Positions 25,483-34,053 of a DNA stretch of 64,000 nucleotides are shown in pieces (position 1 is the first letter of the stretch; every line of letters begins with the position of its first letter). A program made the position numbers and the translations under genes. The notes under the pieces are model-generated. The model was not told the origin of the DNA. It saw only the letters and a list, made by a program, of their open reading frames with translations, and made no database searches. The DNA is from Bacteroidales bacterium (lineage in GTDB: Bacteria; Bacteroidota; Bacteroidia; Bacteroidales; WCHB1-69), in assembly GCA_017395245.1 (NCBI GenBank), contig JAFPVR010000111.1:1-64000 (forward strand). The letters run 5' to 3'.

Positions 25483-26498
25483 TTATGAGAGTAGTCGATT
25501 TGTTTTGTGGGTGTGGAGGCTTGAGTCTGGGCTTTCAAAATGCTGGATTTGACATTGTTGCAGCTTACGACAATTGGGATGCGGCACTGGACGTTTATAA
25601 CCGAAATTTTGATCATCCGGCTGATAAACTTGATTTGAGTGATGTGAAAACAAGTGCTTTGGAAATTAAGAAGTTAAAGCCAGATATGATTATCGGGGGA
25701 CCACCTTGTCAGGATTTTTCCCCCGCTGGGAAAAGAAATGAAGATGGTGGTCGTGGAGATTTAACCGTCCATTATGCTCAAATTGTTAGCGAGGTGCGTC
25801 CGAAATGGTTTGTGATGGAGAATGTTGAACGTATTGTGCAGACACAAAAATTGGTGGAGGCAAAGGCGATTTTCAAGGCAGCTGGTTATGGTCTTTCGCA
25901 ATATGTGTTGGATGCAAGCTATTGTGGTGTTCCCCAAAAGCGCAAACGTTTCTTCCTCATAGGGAAGCTTCGCGAAATGGACAACTTTATGCAACCATTT
26001 GTCCTTACTGGGCTTGCCAAGGTCCCAATGACTATGCGGGACTATTTTGGAGACTCTTTAGGAATAGACTTCTATTATAGGCATCCGCGCAGCTATGCTA
26101 GAAGAGGCATCTTTAGCATTGATGAGCCAAGTCCTACTATTCGGGGCGTGAATCGACCTATGCCTGAAGGATATACAATACATGATAATGACCCTGTTAA
26201 GTCCAAGGAAGGTATACGGCCTCTTACGACTTTGGAACGTAGTTATGTCCAGACATTTCCGAAAGACTTTGTCTTTTCTGGTTCCAAAACAGAAATTGAT
26301 CAAATGATAGGGAACGCTGTGCCTGTGAATCTTGCAAAATTTGTGGCCAATGCCATCAATAAGTATTTAGAGGCTCCTAATAATCAACGCTTTTTGGAAA
26401 TTGATTTCGAAAATTGGGATCCCGAAATCCGTATGGCGCATTATGTAAGCGAACCCTCGGCAAAAGGAAATTATGAAGCAAAAAAACGAATCAAATGA
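25479..26498 (+). CDS. DNA (cytosine-5-)-methyltransferase, partner of the HindVP-like enzyme
   Basis: A 339-aa type II C5-cytosine methyltransferase that protects host DNA. Motif I is VVDLFCGCGGLSLGF, motif IV GGPPCQDFSPAGKR with the catalytic Cys77, motif VI MENVERI, motif VIII GVPQKRKRFFLIG, and motif IX/X (PSPTIRGVN ... MIGNAVPVNLAK). The spacing is complete, so it is probably active. It may start at 25479 or at the second ATG, 25485. It overlaps the endonuclease stop by 4 bp. No C protein or vsr gene is visible. AT-rich like its partner. Confidence 0.93.
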   Translation: MIMRVVDLFCGCGGLSLGFQNAGFDIVAAYDNWDAALDVYNRNFDHPADKLDLSDVKTSALEIKKLKPDMIIGGPPCQDFSPAGKRNEDGGRGDLTVHYAQIVSEVRPKWFVMENVERIVQTQKLVEAKAIFKAAGYGLSQYVLDASYCGVPQKRKRFFLIGKLREMDNFMQPFVLTGLAKVPMTMRDYFGDSLGIDFYYRHPRSYARRGIFSIDEPSPTIRGVNRPMPEGYTIHDNDPVKSKEGIRPLTTLERSYVQTFPKDFVFSGSKTEIDQMIGNAVPVNLAKFVANAINKYLEAPNNQRFLEIDFENWDPEIRMAHYVSEPSAKGNYEAKKRIK

Positions 26499-26518
26499 TA
26501 ATCTCTTAAACCAACATT

Positions 26519-26740
26519 ATGTCACACAAAACCTTAATGAGAAGCAAGACTGATACCAAAATCGCCGGAATTTGCGGCGGTTTGGGCGAATATTTCGATA
26601 TGGACTCCAACGTCTGGCGCATCCTGTTCGTCCTGATGTTCTTGTTCGGATCGATCGGATTCTGGCTCTACCTCGTCTGCTGGATTATTCTTCCTGTGAA
26701 CAACGCCCTCCCTTCCGGCGGGACTGACGGAACGATGTAG
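26519..26740 (+). CDS. PspC-domain small membrane protein
   Basis: A 73-aa protein consisting of one PspC domain: LMRSKTDTKIAGICGGLGEYFDMDSNVWRILFVLMFLFGSIGFWLYLVCWIILP. The N-terminal cytosolic motif GICGGLGEYF and the hydrophobic hairpin are diagnostic. PspC proteins act in envelope-stress signalling in proteobacteria; small stand-alone versions in Bacteroidetes are poorly understood. It is 3 bp before a TonB receptor gene and is probably co-transcribed with it. Confidence 0.9.
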   Translation: MSHKTLMRSKTDTKIAGICGGLGEYFDMDSNVWRILFVLMFLFGSIGFWLYLVCWIILPVNNALPSGGTDGTM

Positions 26741-26743
26741 CGT

Positions 26744-29032
26744 ATGAGAAACATCCTGCTTTCGTTTATTCTGCTGCTGGTTGCGGCAGGGTGGGGGGGG
26801 GCGCAGCCGCTCACCGGTAAGGTGCTGCAGATCGGCGGGAACGGCGACACCTCCGTGGTGGCCAACGCTGCCGTGCAGTGGTTGCATACGGACATCGGCG
26901 CCTACACCGACCAATACGGCAAATTCATGCTCCCGCGCTCCAAGACTGACACGTTAGTTATCTCGTTCCCAACCTTCTTGCCCGACACGGTGGTGATTCC
27001 GCGCGGGCAGACCGGGCTGACGTTCTTCCTGAACACCGCCCACAGTCTTAAGGAGGTAAGCATTGTGGCCAACGACGGCTCCTACATTTCTGTGCAACCT
27101 ATTCTTACGCAGGTGATTGGCACAGAAGGATTGCGTCGTGCCGCATGCTGTAACTTGGCCGAAAGTTTCGAGAGCAGCGTGGCCATCGACTCGGAATTCC
27201 CCGATGCGGTGAGCGGCGCCCGGCAAATTTCTATGCTCGGTCTGGCAGGTACTTACACCCAGATTCTGTTGGAGAACGTGCCTTATATCCGTATGCTCGC
27301 CAACCAGTTCGGGCTCGGGTTCGTTCCCGGCTCGTGGATGGAATCCATCAGCCTTTCGAAGGGAACATCTTCAGTGGTGAACGGTTTTGAGGCCATCACG
27401 GGGCAGATCAACATCGACTACAAGAAGCCGGAAACCAACTTGGAGAAATTCTTCATGAACGCCTACGTCAACTCGATGGGCAAGGGCGAGCTGTCCATGA
27501 ACACTCGCATTCCCGTGGGCAAGGACGAGAAGGTGAGCACCAATTTCTTGCTGTTCCTCGGTGATCAGTTTTTCAAGACGGACATGAACCATGACGGTTT
27601 TATGGATGCGCCGCGCAGCCGTCAGGTGAACTTCATGAACCGCTGGGACTACAAATCGCCTATCGTGGAGGGCCGCACGATGGTTGATTTCGTGTGGGAC
27701 AACCGCTTCGGCGGACAGATGGGCTTCAACCCGGGTATTACGCCGCAGGTGCTTACGTACGGTTTCACCGCCGACAACAAGCGGGTGGATTTCATTACGA
27801 AGAACGGTTTTCTACTCAAAGGAGAGCACGAGAGTATCGGTACAATTGTCTCTTTTACAGGACATTGGTTGGATACATGGTATGGAAATGGCGCTGTATA
27901 TAATGGAGATCAATACAGCGTGTATGCTAATGTCTTGTATTCCAATAAGTTTGGTGCTGGCGAACACCATAAGTTGACGGCAGGTGCCAGTTTTCAATAC
28001 GATTGTCTGAATGAACTCTATGAAGATGGGCTAGATATGTTATATTATTACAGACCTCATCATCATGACTTGATTCCTGGCGTTTTTGCGGAATATGCCT
28101 ACATCATAGATCCGAAGCTGGTGGTCACGGCGGGTATGCGTTTGGATTACAATCGAGTTAGAGACAGACACGAATCTTTAATTTGGATTCATGATTCTCA
28201 GCTTTTTTGGACACCGCGCATACATGCCAAGTGGCAGGTGGCTAAGGATTTGTCGTTGCGCGCTTCCGTTGGCAAAGGCTATCGCAACGCCCATTTCTTT
28301 GCAGAAAACCAGTCTTTGTTGCTTTCCTCACGTAGTATCCATTTCGACGGAATTGAAAGACCCGAAGAGGCCTGGAACGCCGGAGCAAGCGTGGTGTGGC
28401 AGTTCAATATGCCGGGTGGAAAGGCTTCTTTGGCAGTCGATTACTTCTACACCTATTTCACCCAGCAGATGATTGTGGATTTGGACCAGGATGTCCATGC
28501 GGTACACTATTACGCCCTCAATGGCGAATATAACGGCTACGGCAACCGTTCACGTTCGCATTCTGCGCAGATTGAGCTGACCCTCAAACCGTTGCAGCGC
28601 TTCGAGATTCTGTTGGCCTACCGCTACAACGACGTGCGCTACATGCGTCAGGGTGTGATGCGCCAGAAGGATATGATGAGTCCGCACAAGGCGCTCGTCA
28701 ACCTCAACTACAGCACGCCTTACGACAAGTGGAAATTCAACATCAACTGTCAGATTTACGGTCCGATGCCGCTGCCCAACACGCAGTCGAACCCCGAGCC
28801 GTACCGCCGTCCGGAAGTTTCGAAACCCTACTGTTTGCTCAATGCGCAAATCACCAAGAAATTCCGTCGTTGGGAGATTTACGCTGGCGCGGAAAACCTC
28901 CTCAACGTCAAGCAGAAAGACCCGATCGTGCAGGCCGAGAACCCCTTCGGCGAATATTTCGACGCCACGATGGTCTATATGCCGATTACGGGCATCATGG
29001 GATACCTTGGCGTTCGCGTCATCCTCAAGTAG
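26744..29032 (+). CDS. TonB-dependent outer-membrane receptor
   Basis: A 762-aa receptor. A signal peptide (LLLVAAGWGGAQ) is followed by a carboxypeptidase-regulatory-like domain (about 25-110), a plug domain with ISMLGLAGTYTQILLENVPYIRML and TGQINIDYKKPE, and a 22-strand-type barrel that ends MGYLGVRVILK. The pattern AACCNLAESFESS in the plug recurs in Bacteroidetes receptors that often sit near metal-transport genes, so a metal or cofactor substrate is possible but unproven. PspC lies 3 bp upstream. The TAG stop is part of a 28-nt palindrome (29029-29056). Confidence 0.9.
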   Translation: MRNILLSFILLLVAAGWGGAQPLTGKVLQIGGNGDTSVVANAAVQWLHTDIGAYTDQYGKFMLPRSKTDTLVISFPTFLPDTVVIPRGQTGLTFFLNTAHSLKEVSIVANDGSYISVQPILTQVIGTEGLRRAACCNLAESFESSVAIDSEFPDAVSGARQISMLGLAGTYTQILLENVPYIRMLANQFGLGFVPGSWMESISLSKGTSSVVNGFEAITGQINIDYKKPETNLEKFFMNAYVNSMGKGELSMNTRIPVGKDEKVSTNFLLFLGDQFFKTDMNHDGFMDAPRSRQVNFMNRWDYKSPIVEGRTMVDFVWDNRFGGQMGFNPGITPQVLTYGFTADNKRVDFITKNGFLLKGEHESIGTIVSFTGHWLDTWYGNGAVYNGDQYSVYANVLYSNKFGAGEHHKLTAGASFQYDCLNELYEDGLDMLYYYRPHHHDLIPGVFAEYAYIIDPKLVVTAGMRLDYNRVRDRHESLIWIHDSQLFWTPRIHAKWQVAKDLSLRASVGKGYRNAHFFAENQSLLLSSRSIHFDGIERPEEAWNAGASVVWQFNMPGGKASLAVDYFYTYFTQQMIVDLDQDVHAVHYYALNGEYNGYGNRSRSHSAQIELTLKPLQRFEILLAYRYNDVRYMRQGVMRQKDMMSPHKALVNLNYSTPYDKWKFNINCQIYGPMPLPNTQSNPEPYRRPEVSKPYCLLNAQITKKFRRWEIYAGAENLLNVKQKDPIVQAENPFGEYFDATMVYMPITGIMGYLGVRVILK

Positions 29033-29106
29033 AGACGCACGGCCGTGCGTCTCTATAGGTCGTACGTCTCTACAGGCCTTGGTCTCTATAGTCCGAGCGT
29101 CTCTAC
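29029..29106. repeat. 28-nt palindrome, core CACGGCCGTG, followed by arm fragments
   Basis: 29029-29056 is GTAGAGACG, core CACGGCCGTG, CGTCTCTAT. It supplies the receptor's stop codon (TAG 29030-29032). Single arm-like words ACGTCTCTAC (29064-29073), GGTCTCTATA (29081-29090) and GCGTCTCTAC (29097-29106) follow at roughly 17-bp steps, as if copies had decayed or recombined. Confidence 0.75.
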
Positions 29107-29232
29107 AGAGTGTCCATTTTTCTGACACTGTTGTCAAAATTATTTACAGTTATCAACAAAACGTTTGCTGTATATTGTTGATAAACAGCGAGTAATGTTT
29201 TTGGCACGGTTTTCGATTTCTTCGTCTATGTA

Positions 29233-29259
29233 GTAAAGACGTGCCATGGCCGTCTCTAC
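29233..29259. repeat. Degenerate copy of the 28-nt palindrome
   Basis: GTAAAGACG, core TGCCATGGC, CGTCTCTAC: 27 nt, with one substitution in the left arm and one core base missing. The core matches that of the 24312 copy. Confidence 0.6.
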
Positions 29260-29301
29260 AATAAAGACATCGTTTTTCGCGTTCAAAAATAGTATTTTGT
29301 G

Positions 29302-29309
29302 TATTTTTG
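29302..29309 (+). promoter_or_regulatory. -7 promoter element of the outer-membrane barrel gene
   Basis: TATTTTTG, which starts a transcript near 29316 and allows either ATG 29319 or ATG 29352 as start. Confidence 0.6.
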
Positions 29310-29351
29310 CACCCCGTAATGAAATCCAAAACCGAACCAAAATCATATAGT

Positions 29352-31823
29352 ATGAAGACACAACAACAATGGCCCGCCTTTCGGGCTTTGGGTCTCCTGA
29401 TTCTGCTGACAACAGTTTGTATGTCAGTGTTTTCCCAGAACACGGTCACGGGAACCCTGCAAGACGAGAGCAGTGGCAAGCCGGTACAGTACGCCAATGT
29501 GAGCCTGCTTCGGCAGAGCGACAGCGTGATGGTGAGTTACGCCGCCGCTGACGACAAAGGAACGTTCCGGCTGCAGATGGTTCCCAACGGAAAGTACCGA
29601 ATGGTCGTTTATTTTGTTGGGTATGAGAACTATGAACAGCCCGTTGAGGTGAGCAAGGATCTGGATGTAGGGGTCATCAAGATCAAGCCCGGTACGACGA
29701 CCATCGGCGAGGTGGTGGTGAAGGGCGAACGACCGCTTTTCGCGGTGGATGGCGAGAAGACCTACTACAACACCGCCGAGGATCCGACCGTGCAGACGGG
29801 TACCGCTTCCGACGTGCTGCAGAACGCGCCGGGTGTATCCGTGGATGTGGAAGGTAACGTCACCCTTCGCGGTACCTCCAGCGTGGAAATATGGATCAAC
29901 GACAAACCGTCGCACATGAACGCGGAGAACCTCAAGACCTACCTCCAGCAGATGCCCGCCAACAGCATTGACCATGTGGAGGTGATTACCAATCCCTCAG
30001 CGCGTTACGGCTCCAAAGCCGACGGTATTATCAACATTGTGACCACCACCAAGGTCACGAAGAACCAGTTCATCAGTTTCGGCGCGAATGCCTCCATTAC
30101 GCCCTACGTAAGTCCTTGGATTTCCTACGTTTGGAGCAACGAGAAAATCTCCATCAACCTCTACAGCAATTTCTCCTACTCACGTAGCAAGCATATAGGC
30201 ATGTCCGATATGGCCATCTTCCAGCCCAGCGAGGTCGGGGACGACCGGGACATAGTTAGCTTCGAGCGCGACTCCAGCTACAGCGTCGGGAACAACTACG
30301 GCGCGGGCCTCCATTTCAACATGGACTACCAAATCGACAGTATGAACAGCATCTCCATTTGGAGCGGGTTCTGGCCGCATTGGGATCGTTCCGTCGGCTA
30401 TGACGAAAACTACCTCCAGACCTACATCCCCGAATATTTGACTCAATACACCGAGACCTCCAAAGGTAAAGGTAAAAGTCGTTGGGGCGGATTCGGCCTC
30501 TACTACCAGCACCTGTTCGACAACGAGGGGCACAACCTCTCGTTGGATGTGAACGGTAGCACTTGGGGATGGGGTGACAACGGCATCAACGAGAAGCACT
30601 TCATTGCCCCGACGGACTATCTCCGTACCCGAAAAATCCAATTCGACAACAGTTCCTACGACATGGACGCCGAGCTGACCTACAACCGGCCTTACTCCGA
30701 GAACGGGGAGATTTCCGTGGGCTATTACGGAAGCGTTTCGTGGGGGAAGGACCTCTCTTACGTTGATACGTTACGCGACGGAGTCTGGGATAAAGACCAG
30801 TTGCGCAGCTATTTGAGTCGGGAAACAGAGCAAGAAAACCAGGTTTTCTTCACCTTGCAGCACAAGTTCGGCAATTTCACCATCAAGCCGGGTGTGCGTT
30901 TGGAGCACGACTACATCGCAATACGCTACCCCGAGGTGGTGCCCGACACCTTCGGCGTCAGCAGGCACTACATCCACGTGCGTCCGTCGTTGCACCTGTC
31001 GTACCGCACCAAATCCATGCACAACTTCCGCCTGAGCTACAGCTACCGCAGCAGCAACCCGGGGGCTGAAAGTCTCACACGCTTTATTGAATATGGCGAA
31101 GACTCCTTCAGCAGCGGCAACCCCTACCTTAAATCGATTCTGACCCACTCGTTGGAGGCTGGCTGGCAGAAGTATTGGGAGAAGTACGGCTCCGTCGGTG
31201 TCACCCTCTACTTCAAGGCCAAAACCCGCGACGTCACCAGCATCTCCGAACCTGCTTACGATGATCTCTACGGCCGCCTCGTCTCCTACTCCTATCCGGT
31301 CAATGTGGGAAAATCGATGAATACGGGTCTGGAATTCAACACCATGTACCGTCCAAACGCCATGTTCAACATGCGTTTCTACGCCAACGTCTATCACAGC
31401 TACTTGGAAACCATGTACGACGACAAGTTCTACAAAGACCAAATGTGGTCCTACAGTTTCAATTTGAGTCTTTGGGCGAAGTTGTGGAAACGTTTGGAAA
31501 TCAACGTGTCCGGGTATTATCGTTCCCCGTCGATGTCGCTGTTCAGCACGACCGCCTCCAACTACAGCATCAACGCGGGCTTGCGTTGCGACTTCTTCGA
31601 CAAGAAACTCTCTGTCTATCTGAACGCCAACGACATCTTCAACTGGAACAAGTGGGGATTTAACAACGACAGTCCGTATTTGGTGTCACACAGCACCTAC
31701 AAGTACAATTCCCGCACGGTGGCGTTGGGCTTCACGCTGCGTTTCGGCAAAATGGAATTGGAGAATCAGGCGCGGCAAGGCGCAGCGGCTGAGGGCAGCG
31801 GTGGCGGAAAAGGCGGAATGTAA
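29352..31823 (+). CDS. TonB-receptor-like outer-membrane protein (OMP_b-brl_3 type)
   Basis: An 823-aa protein with a signal peptide (LGLLILLTTVCMSVFSQ), a carboxypeptidase-regulatory-like domain (about 29-105; GKPVQYANVSLLRQSDSVMV), a plug with DVLQNAPGVSVDVEGNVTLRGTSSVEIWINDKP and a barrel of the OMP_b-brl_3 type ending FTLRFGKMELENQ. The C-terminus carries an extra glycine-rich tail (AAAEGSGGGKGGM). Starting at ATG 29352 places the signal peptide correctly; ATG 29319 would add eleven residues. Such receptors commonly import peptides or unknown ligands. It is monocistronic and lies between two palindromes. Confidence 0.88.
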   Translation: MKTQQQWPAFRALGLLILLTTVCMSVFSQNTVTGTLQDESSGKPVQYANVSLLRQSDSVMVSYAAADDKGTFRLQMVPNGKYRMVVYFVGYENYEQPVEVSKDLDVGVIKIKPGTTTIGEVVVKGERPLFAVDGEKTYYNTAEDPTVQTGTASDVLQNAPGVSVDVEGNVTLRGTSSVEIWINDKPSHMNAENLKTYLQQMPANSIDHVEVITNPSARYGSKADGIINIVTTTKVTKNQFISFGANASITPYVSPWISYVWSNEKISINLYSNFSYSRSKHIGMSDMAIFQPSEVGDDRDIVSFERDSSYSVGNNYGAGLHFNMDYQIDSMNSISIWSGFWPHWDRSVGYDENYLQTYIPEYLTQYTETSKGKGKSRWGGFGLYYQHLFDNEGHNLSLDVNGSTWGWGDNGINEKHFIAPTDYLRTRKIQFDNSSYDMDAELTYNRPYSENGEISVGYYGSVSWGKDLSYVDTLRDGVWDKDQLRSYLSRETEQENQVFFTLQHKFGNFTIKPGVRLEHDYIAIRYPEVVPDTFGVSRHYIHVRPSLHLSYRTKSMHNFRLSYSYRSSNPGAESLTRFIEYGEDSFSSGNPYLKSILTHSLEAGWQKYWEKYGSVGVTLYFKAKTRDVTSISEPAYDDLYGRLVSYSYPVNVGKSMNTGLEFNTMYRPNAMFNMRFYANVYHSYLETMYDDKFYKDQMWSYSFNLSLWAKLWKRLEINVSGYYRSPSMSLFSTTASNYSINAGLRCDFFDKKLSVYLNANDIFNWNKWGFNNDSPYLVSHSTYKYNSRTVALGFTLRFGKMELENQARQGAAAEGSGGGKGGM

Positions 31824-31845
31824 TTAAGGGTAATTTGTTCATAAT

Positions 31846-31873
31846 GTAGAGACGCGATGCATCGCGTCTCTAC
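31846..31873. repeat. 28-nt palindrome, core CGATGCATCG
   Basis: Perfect palindrome with the constant arms. It is located tail-to-tail between the barrel gene and the GldH-like lipoprotein gene, where it may act as a bidirectional terminator stem. Confidence 0.85.
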
Positions 31874-31877
31874 GTTT

Positions 31878-32402
31878 TTATTTCGAGACCGTGACTTTGG
31901 TGGCCAGGCTGAGGAATCCGTAATTGTCGGCCTTTTCGGCGCGGCGGTAGACGGTGAGCTTGTACGTGCCCGGCACCTTGAATTTGCGGTGCGGGAAGAC
32001 GACAACGTTGGCCTCTGCATTGTTGCCGGTCGTGATTTTGATTTTTAGATCGGGGTTGGCTTCCTTGTCGAGCAGGAAGTGGCTGGCCGCGATGGATTGC
32101 ATGCCGTCGGGGGCGGTGAGCGTTAGCGTGAGCGGGATGTCCTTCAGCGTGACCGCGGCGGTGTCGTAGAGGAGGGACAAAGCGACATCGAAATAGGTGG
32201 CGGTGTCCTCAATGTCGAAGTTGAAGTCCAGCACCTCCTCCTCGAAGGCCCAGTTGGTGTTCGGGAACTCGTGTGTCACCGTAATGGAAAAGTTCTTGCA
32301 GGCGTGTTTCTTCGAGTAGGGTTCGCAGGAAACCAGTGTTGAAATCAGCAGAACGGCCGCGACGACCGCCAAAAATCCGTGTTGAAAATTTATCTTTTTC
32401 AT
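31878..32402 (-). CDS. GldH-like gliding-motility lipoprotein
   Basis: A 174-aa lipoprotein (signal VAAVLLISTLVSC, Cys about residue 26). The mature sequence follows the GldH pattern: FPNTNWAFEEEVLDFNFDIEDTATYFDVALSLLYDTAAVTLKDIPLTLTLTAPDG, then a C-terminal Ig-like part ending YKLTVYRRAEKADNYGFLSLATKVTV. GldH is required for gliding and type IX secretion in Flavobacterium, and homologues are kept in non-gliding Bacteroidales. Two T9SS cargo genes in this window (38.3-39.5 and 61.2-64.0 kb) fit an active T9SS in this organism. Flanked by palindromes on both sides. Confidence 0.72.
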   Translation of the reverse strand: MKKINFQHGFLAVVAAVLLISTLVSCEPYSKKHACKNFSITVTHEFPNTNWAFEEEVLDFNFDIEDTATYFDVALSLLYDTAAVTLKDIPLTLTLTAPDGMQSIAASHFLLDKEANPDLKIKITTGNNAEANVVVFPHRKFKVPGTYKLTVYRRAEKADNYGFLSLATKVTVSK

Positions 32403-32431
32403 ATCTATCTAATTATTCGTTTGTTGTCGTT

Positions 32432-32459
32432 GTAGAGACGGGGCATGCCCCGTCTCTAC
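32432..32459. repeat. 28-nt palindrome, core GGGCATGCCC
   Basis: Perfect palindrome with constant arms, between the divergent GldH-like and RNase H genes. The same core occurs in the copy at 44304, which makes these two identical over all 28 bases. Confidence 0.85.
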
Positions 32460-32476
32460 GGGCGAAAAAACATAGG

Positions 32477-32506
32477 TTTGGGATACTTGAAATTTATGTA
32501 CCTTTG
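32477..32506 (+). promoter_or_regulatory. Promoter of the RNase H gene
   Basis: TTTG (32477-32480), 18-bp spacer, then TACCTTTG (32499-32506): a full match to the Bacteroidetes -33/-7 arrangement, 52 bp before the ATG. Confidence 0.65.
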
Positions 32507-32558
32507 CCGTCCGATTTTTTCTGGGAAAAAGCGGCGGCAAAAATAATAAATTTGAACA

Positions 32559-33200
32559 ATGGCAAAACAACAAAAATACTACGTGGTGTGGTCGGGGAAG
32601 ACCCCCGGCGTGTATGACAACTGGAACGACTGCAAACAGCAGGTTTATCAGTTCGAGAACGCCAAATACAAATCGTTTGAGAGCCGTGCGGAGGCTGATG
32701 CCGCCTTCAAGCAGGGCTTCGAGAAGTATTACAAGGAGCATCCGTCGCCCAAGAATTCCGCCAAACAGTTGCTTTTGCTGCAGGACCAGCCGAAACCCAT
32801 CTTGCGCAGTCTTTCCGTGGATGCGGCGTGGAATTCCGTGACAAAAGTGATGGAGTATCGCGGTGTCTACACGGAAACCGGGCAAGAGTGGTTCCACAAA
32901 GGACCGTTTCCCCGCGCCACCAACAATGTGGGCGAGTTTTTAGCCATCGTGCACGGACTGGCCCTCATCAAGCAGAAGGGCTACGACATCCCTATCTATA
33001 CCGACAGCATGACGGCTCTTTCGTGGGTGCGCAAGAAGAAGCACAACTCCGTGATTCTGCCCACCGAGGAGAACGAGGAGGTCATCGAGTTGCTCGCCCG
33101 CGCCGAGGCTTGGCTCCGCAACAACCCCTACGACACGCCGATATACAAATGGAACACCCCGCTGTGGGGGGAGATTCCGGCGGATTTCGGGAGGAAATGA
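32559..33200 (+). CDS. Viroplasmin-type ribonuclease H (RNase HI)
   Basis: A 213-aa cytoplasmic enzyme degrading RNA in RNA-DNA hybrids. The N-terminal viroplasmin/HBD domain (YYVVWSGKTPGVYDNWNDCKQQVYQFENAKYKSFESRAEADAAF, residues 7-50) binds hybrids. The C-terminal RNase H domain carries the acidic residues Asp88 (SVDAAW), Glu126 (NNVGEFLAI), Asp149 (IYTDSMTA) and Asp209 near the end. Both domains are complete. This is the usual RNase H of Bacteroidales. It is the last core gene before the decayed region starting at 33.2 kb. Confidence 0.92.
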   Translation: MAKQQKYYVVWSGKTPGVYDNWNDCKQQVYQFENAKYKSFESRAEADAAFKQGFEKYYKEHPSPKNSAKQLLLLQDQPKPILRSLSVDAAWNSVTKVMEYRGVYTETGQEWFHKGPFPRATNNVGEFLAIVHGLALIKQKGYDIPIYTDSMTALSWVRKKKHNSVILPTEENEEVIELLARAEAWLRNNPYDTPIYKWNTPLWGEIPADFGRK

Positions 33201-33737
33201 GTCACCGTTTCACAACCTTTCGTGAAAAATTAAAGTAGCGCATGTTCATTTTCGTTGAAGCAGGAGGCGCTCAAGGCAAACCCCGGCTGCCGCTTCTGCA
33301 GCGCGGAAGCGTCTCAATATTAAAATGCACTACGGCCAATATGTCAAAGAACGTCGAAATCCGTACACAAGCAGATTTCAATTTTTGGCATTCGGCATAC
33401 CGGACGGATTTCAGGCGGCAGGCATGACGAATACGCCAAAAACTTTGCAAATATACAAAAAAACGGAGGCTTTGTCAAGGGGTAAATGCATTTTTAACGA
33501 TTTTTAAGAGCTTTCAGCCGCTGTTTTTTCCATTTTCTGTTCCTATATCACTCATTATCCGCCAATTCGGAACTTAAAGGATGTAAGTTGTTGGTTATCA
33601 ATCGTTAATGCAATACCATACCAGCGGCGCAGCCGCGCAGTGTGGTGACAGGACGAGCGATGGGACACTGAGGTGAGGTCCACGCATACCGACCATCGCT
33701 GTGTCCATCTCCAGCATCTCGGAGAGATGCGACAGCT
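33201..33737. other. Gene-free stretch after RNase H
   Basis: I see no convincing gene here. Short open frames exist in several phases, but none has a promoter, a start or recognisable domains. Base composition drops to AT-rich around 33.43-33.60 kb. The stretch begins the accessory zone and probably consists of eroded sequence. Confidence 0.5.
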
Positions 33738-33934
33738 CTACATGCCCACCACCGCCTCCACCGGCACGGTGCTGTCCACCAGCCCGATGCGGGTGTCGGC
33801 GGTTACAGACGGAGCTGACCCTGGAAGGAGAGGTCGTGGACGAGGACGTCCTCGGCTTTGCGGATGTCGTCGATTTCGGCGAGGCGGTGATTGGTTTGTT
33901 TCCGAACATCGCCCAAGCCCGTCCAGGTTTCCAT
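33738..33934 (-). pseudogene. Fragment of a decayed gene spread over two frames
   Basis: On the minus strand an ATG at 33934 opens METWTGLGDVRKQTNHRLAE ... DDIRKAEDVLVHDLSFQGQLRL, ending at a TAA (33803-33805). The neighbouring frame continues with protein-like sequence VTADTRIGLVDSTVPVEAVVGM to a TAG at 33738. A third frame contains SHLSEMLEMDTAMVGMRG further on. This succession suggests a gene broken by small indels. I do not recognise the family. Confidence 0.35.
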
Positions 33935-34023
33935 AGCTGTAACCTTGCGAAAAAGCACATCGTTTTATAATTAGCGTCTTTCCCTAATTTTTTTTTGCGA
34001 AAATAGGTTTCGTGAATTATTCG

Positions 34024-34031
34024 TATTTTTG
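34024..34031 (+). promoter_or_regulatory. -7 promoter element of the WYL gene
   Basis: TATTTTTG, 22 bp before the ATG at 34054. It overlaps the TTG at 34029 that would otherwise be the only in-frame start of the long open frame, which shows that the long frame cannot be translated from there. Confidence 0.55.
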
Positions 34032-34053
34032 CAGCCGGAAAAATCGAAACATT

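Noticed and set aside
33598-33960. 120-codon minus-strand frame as a gene
   Set aside because: It is glycine- and serine-rich in a way typical of an out-of-frame reading; parts of the other two frames look more protein-like, so it is treated as a relic.
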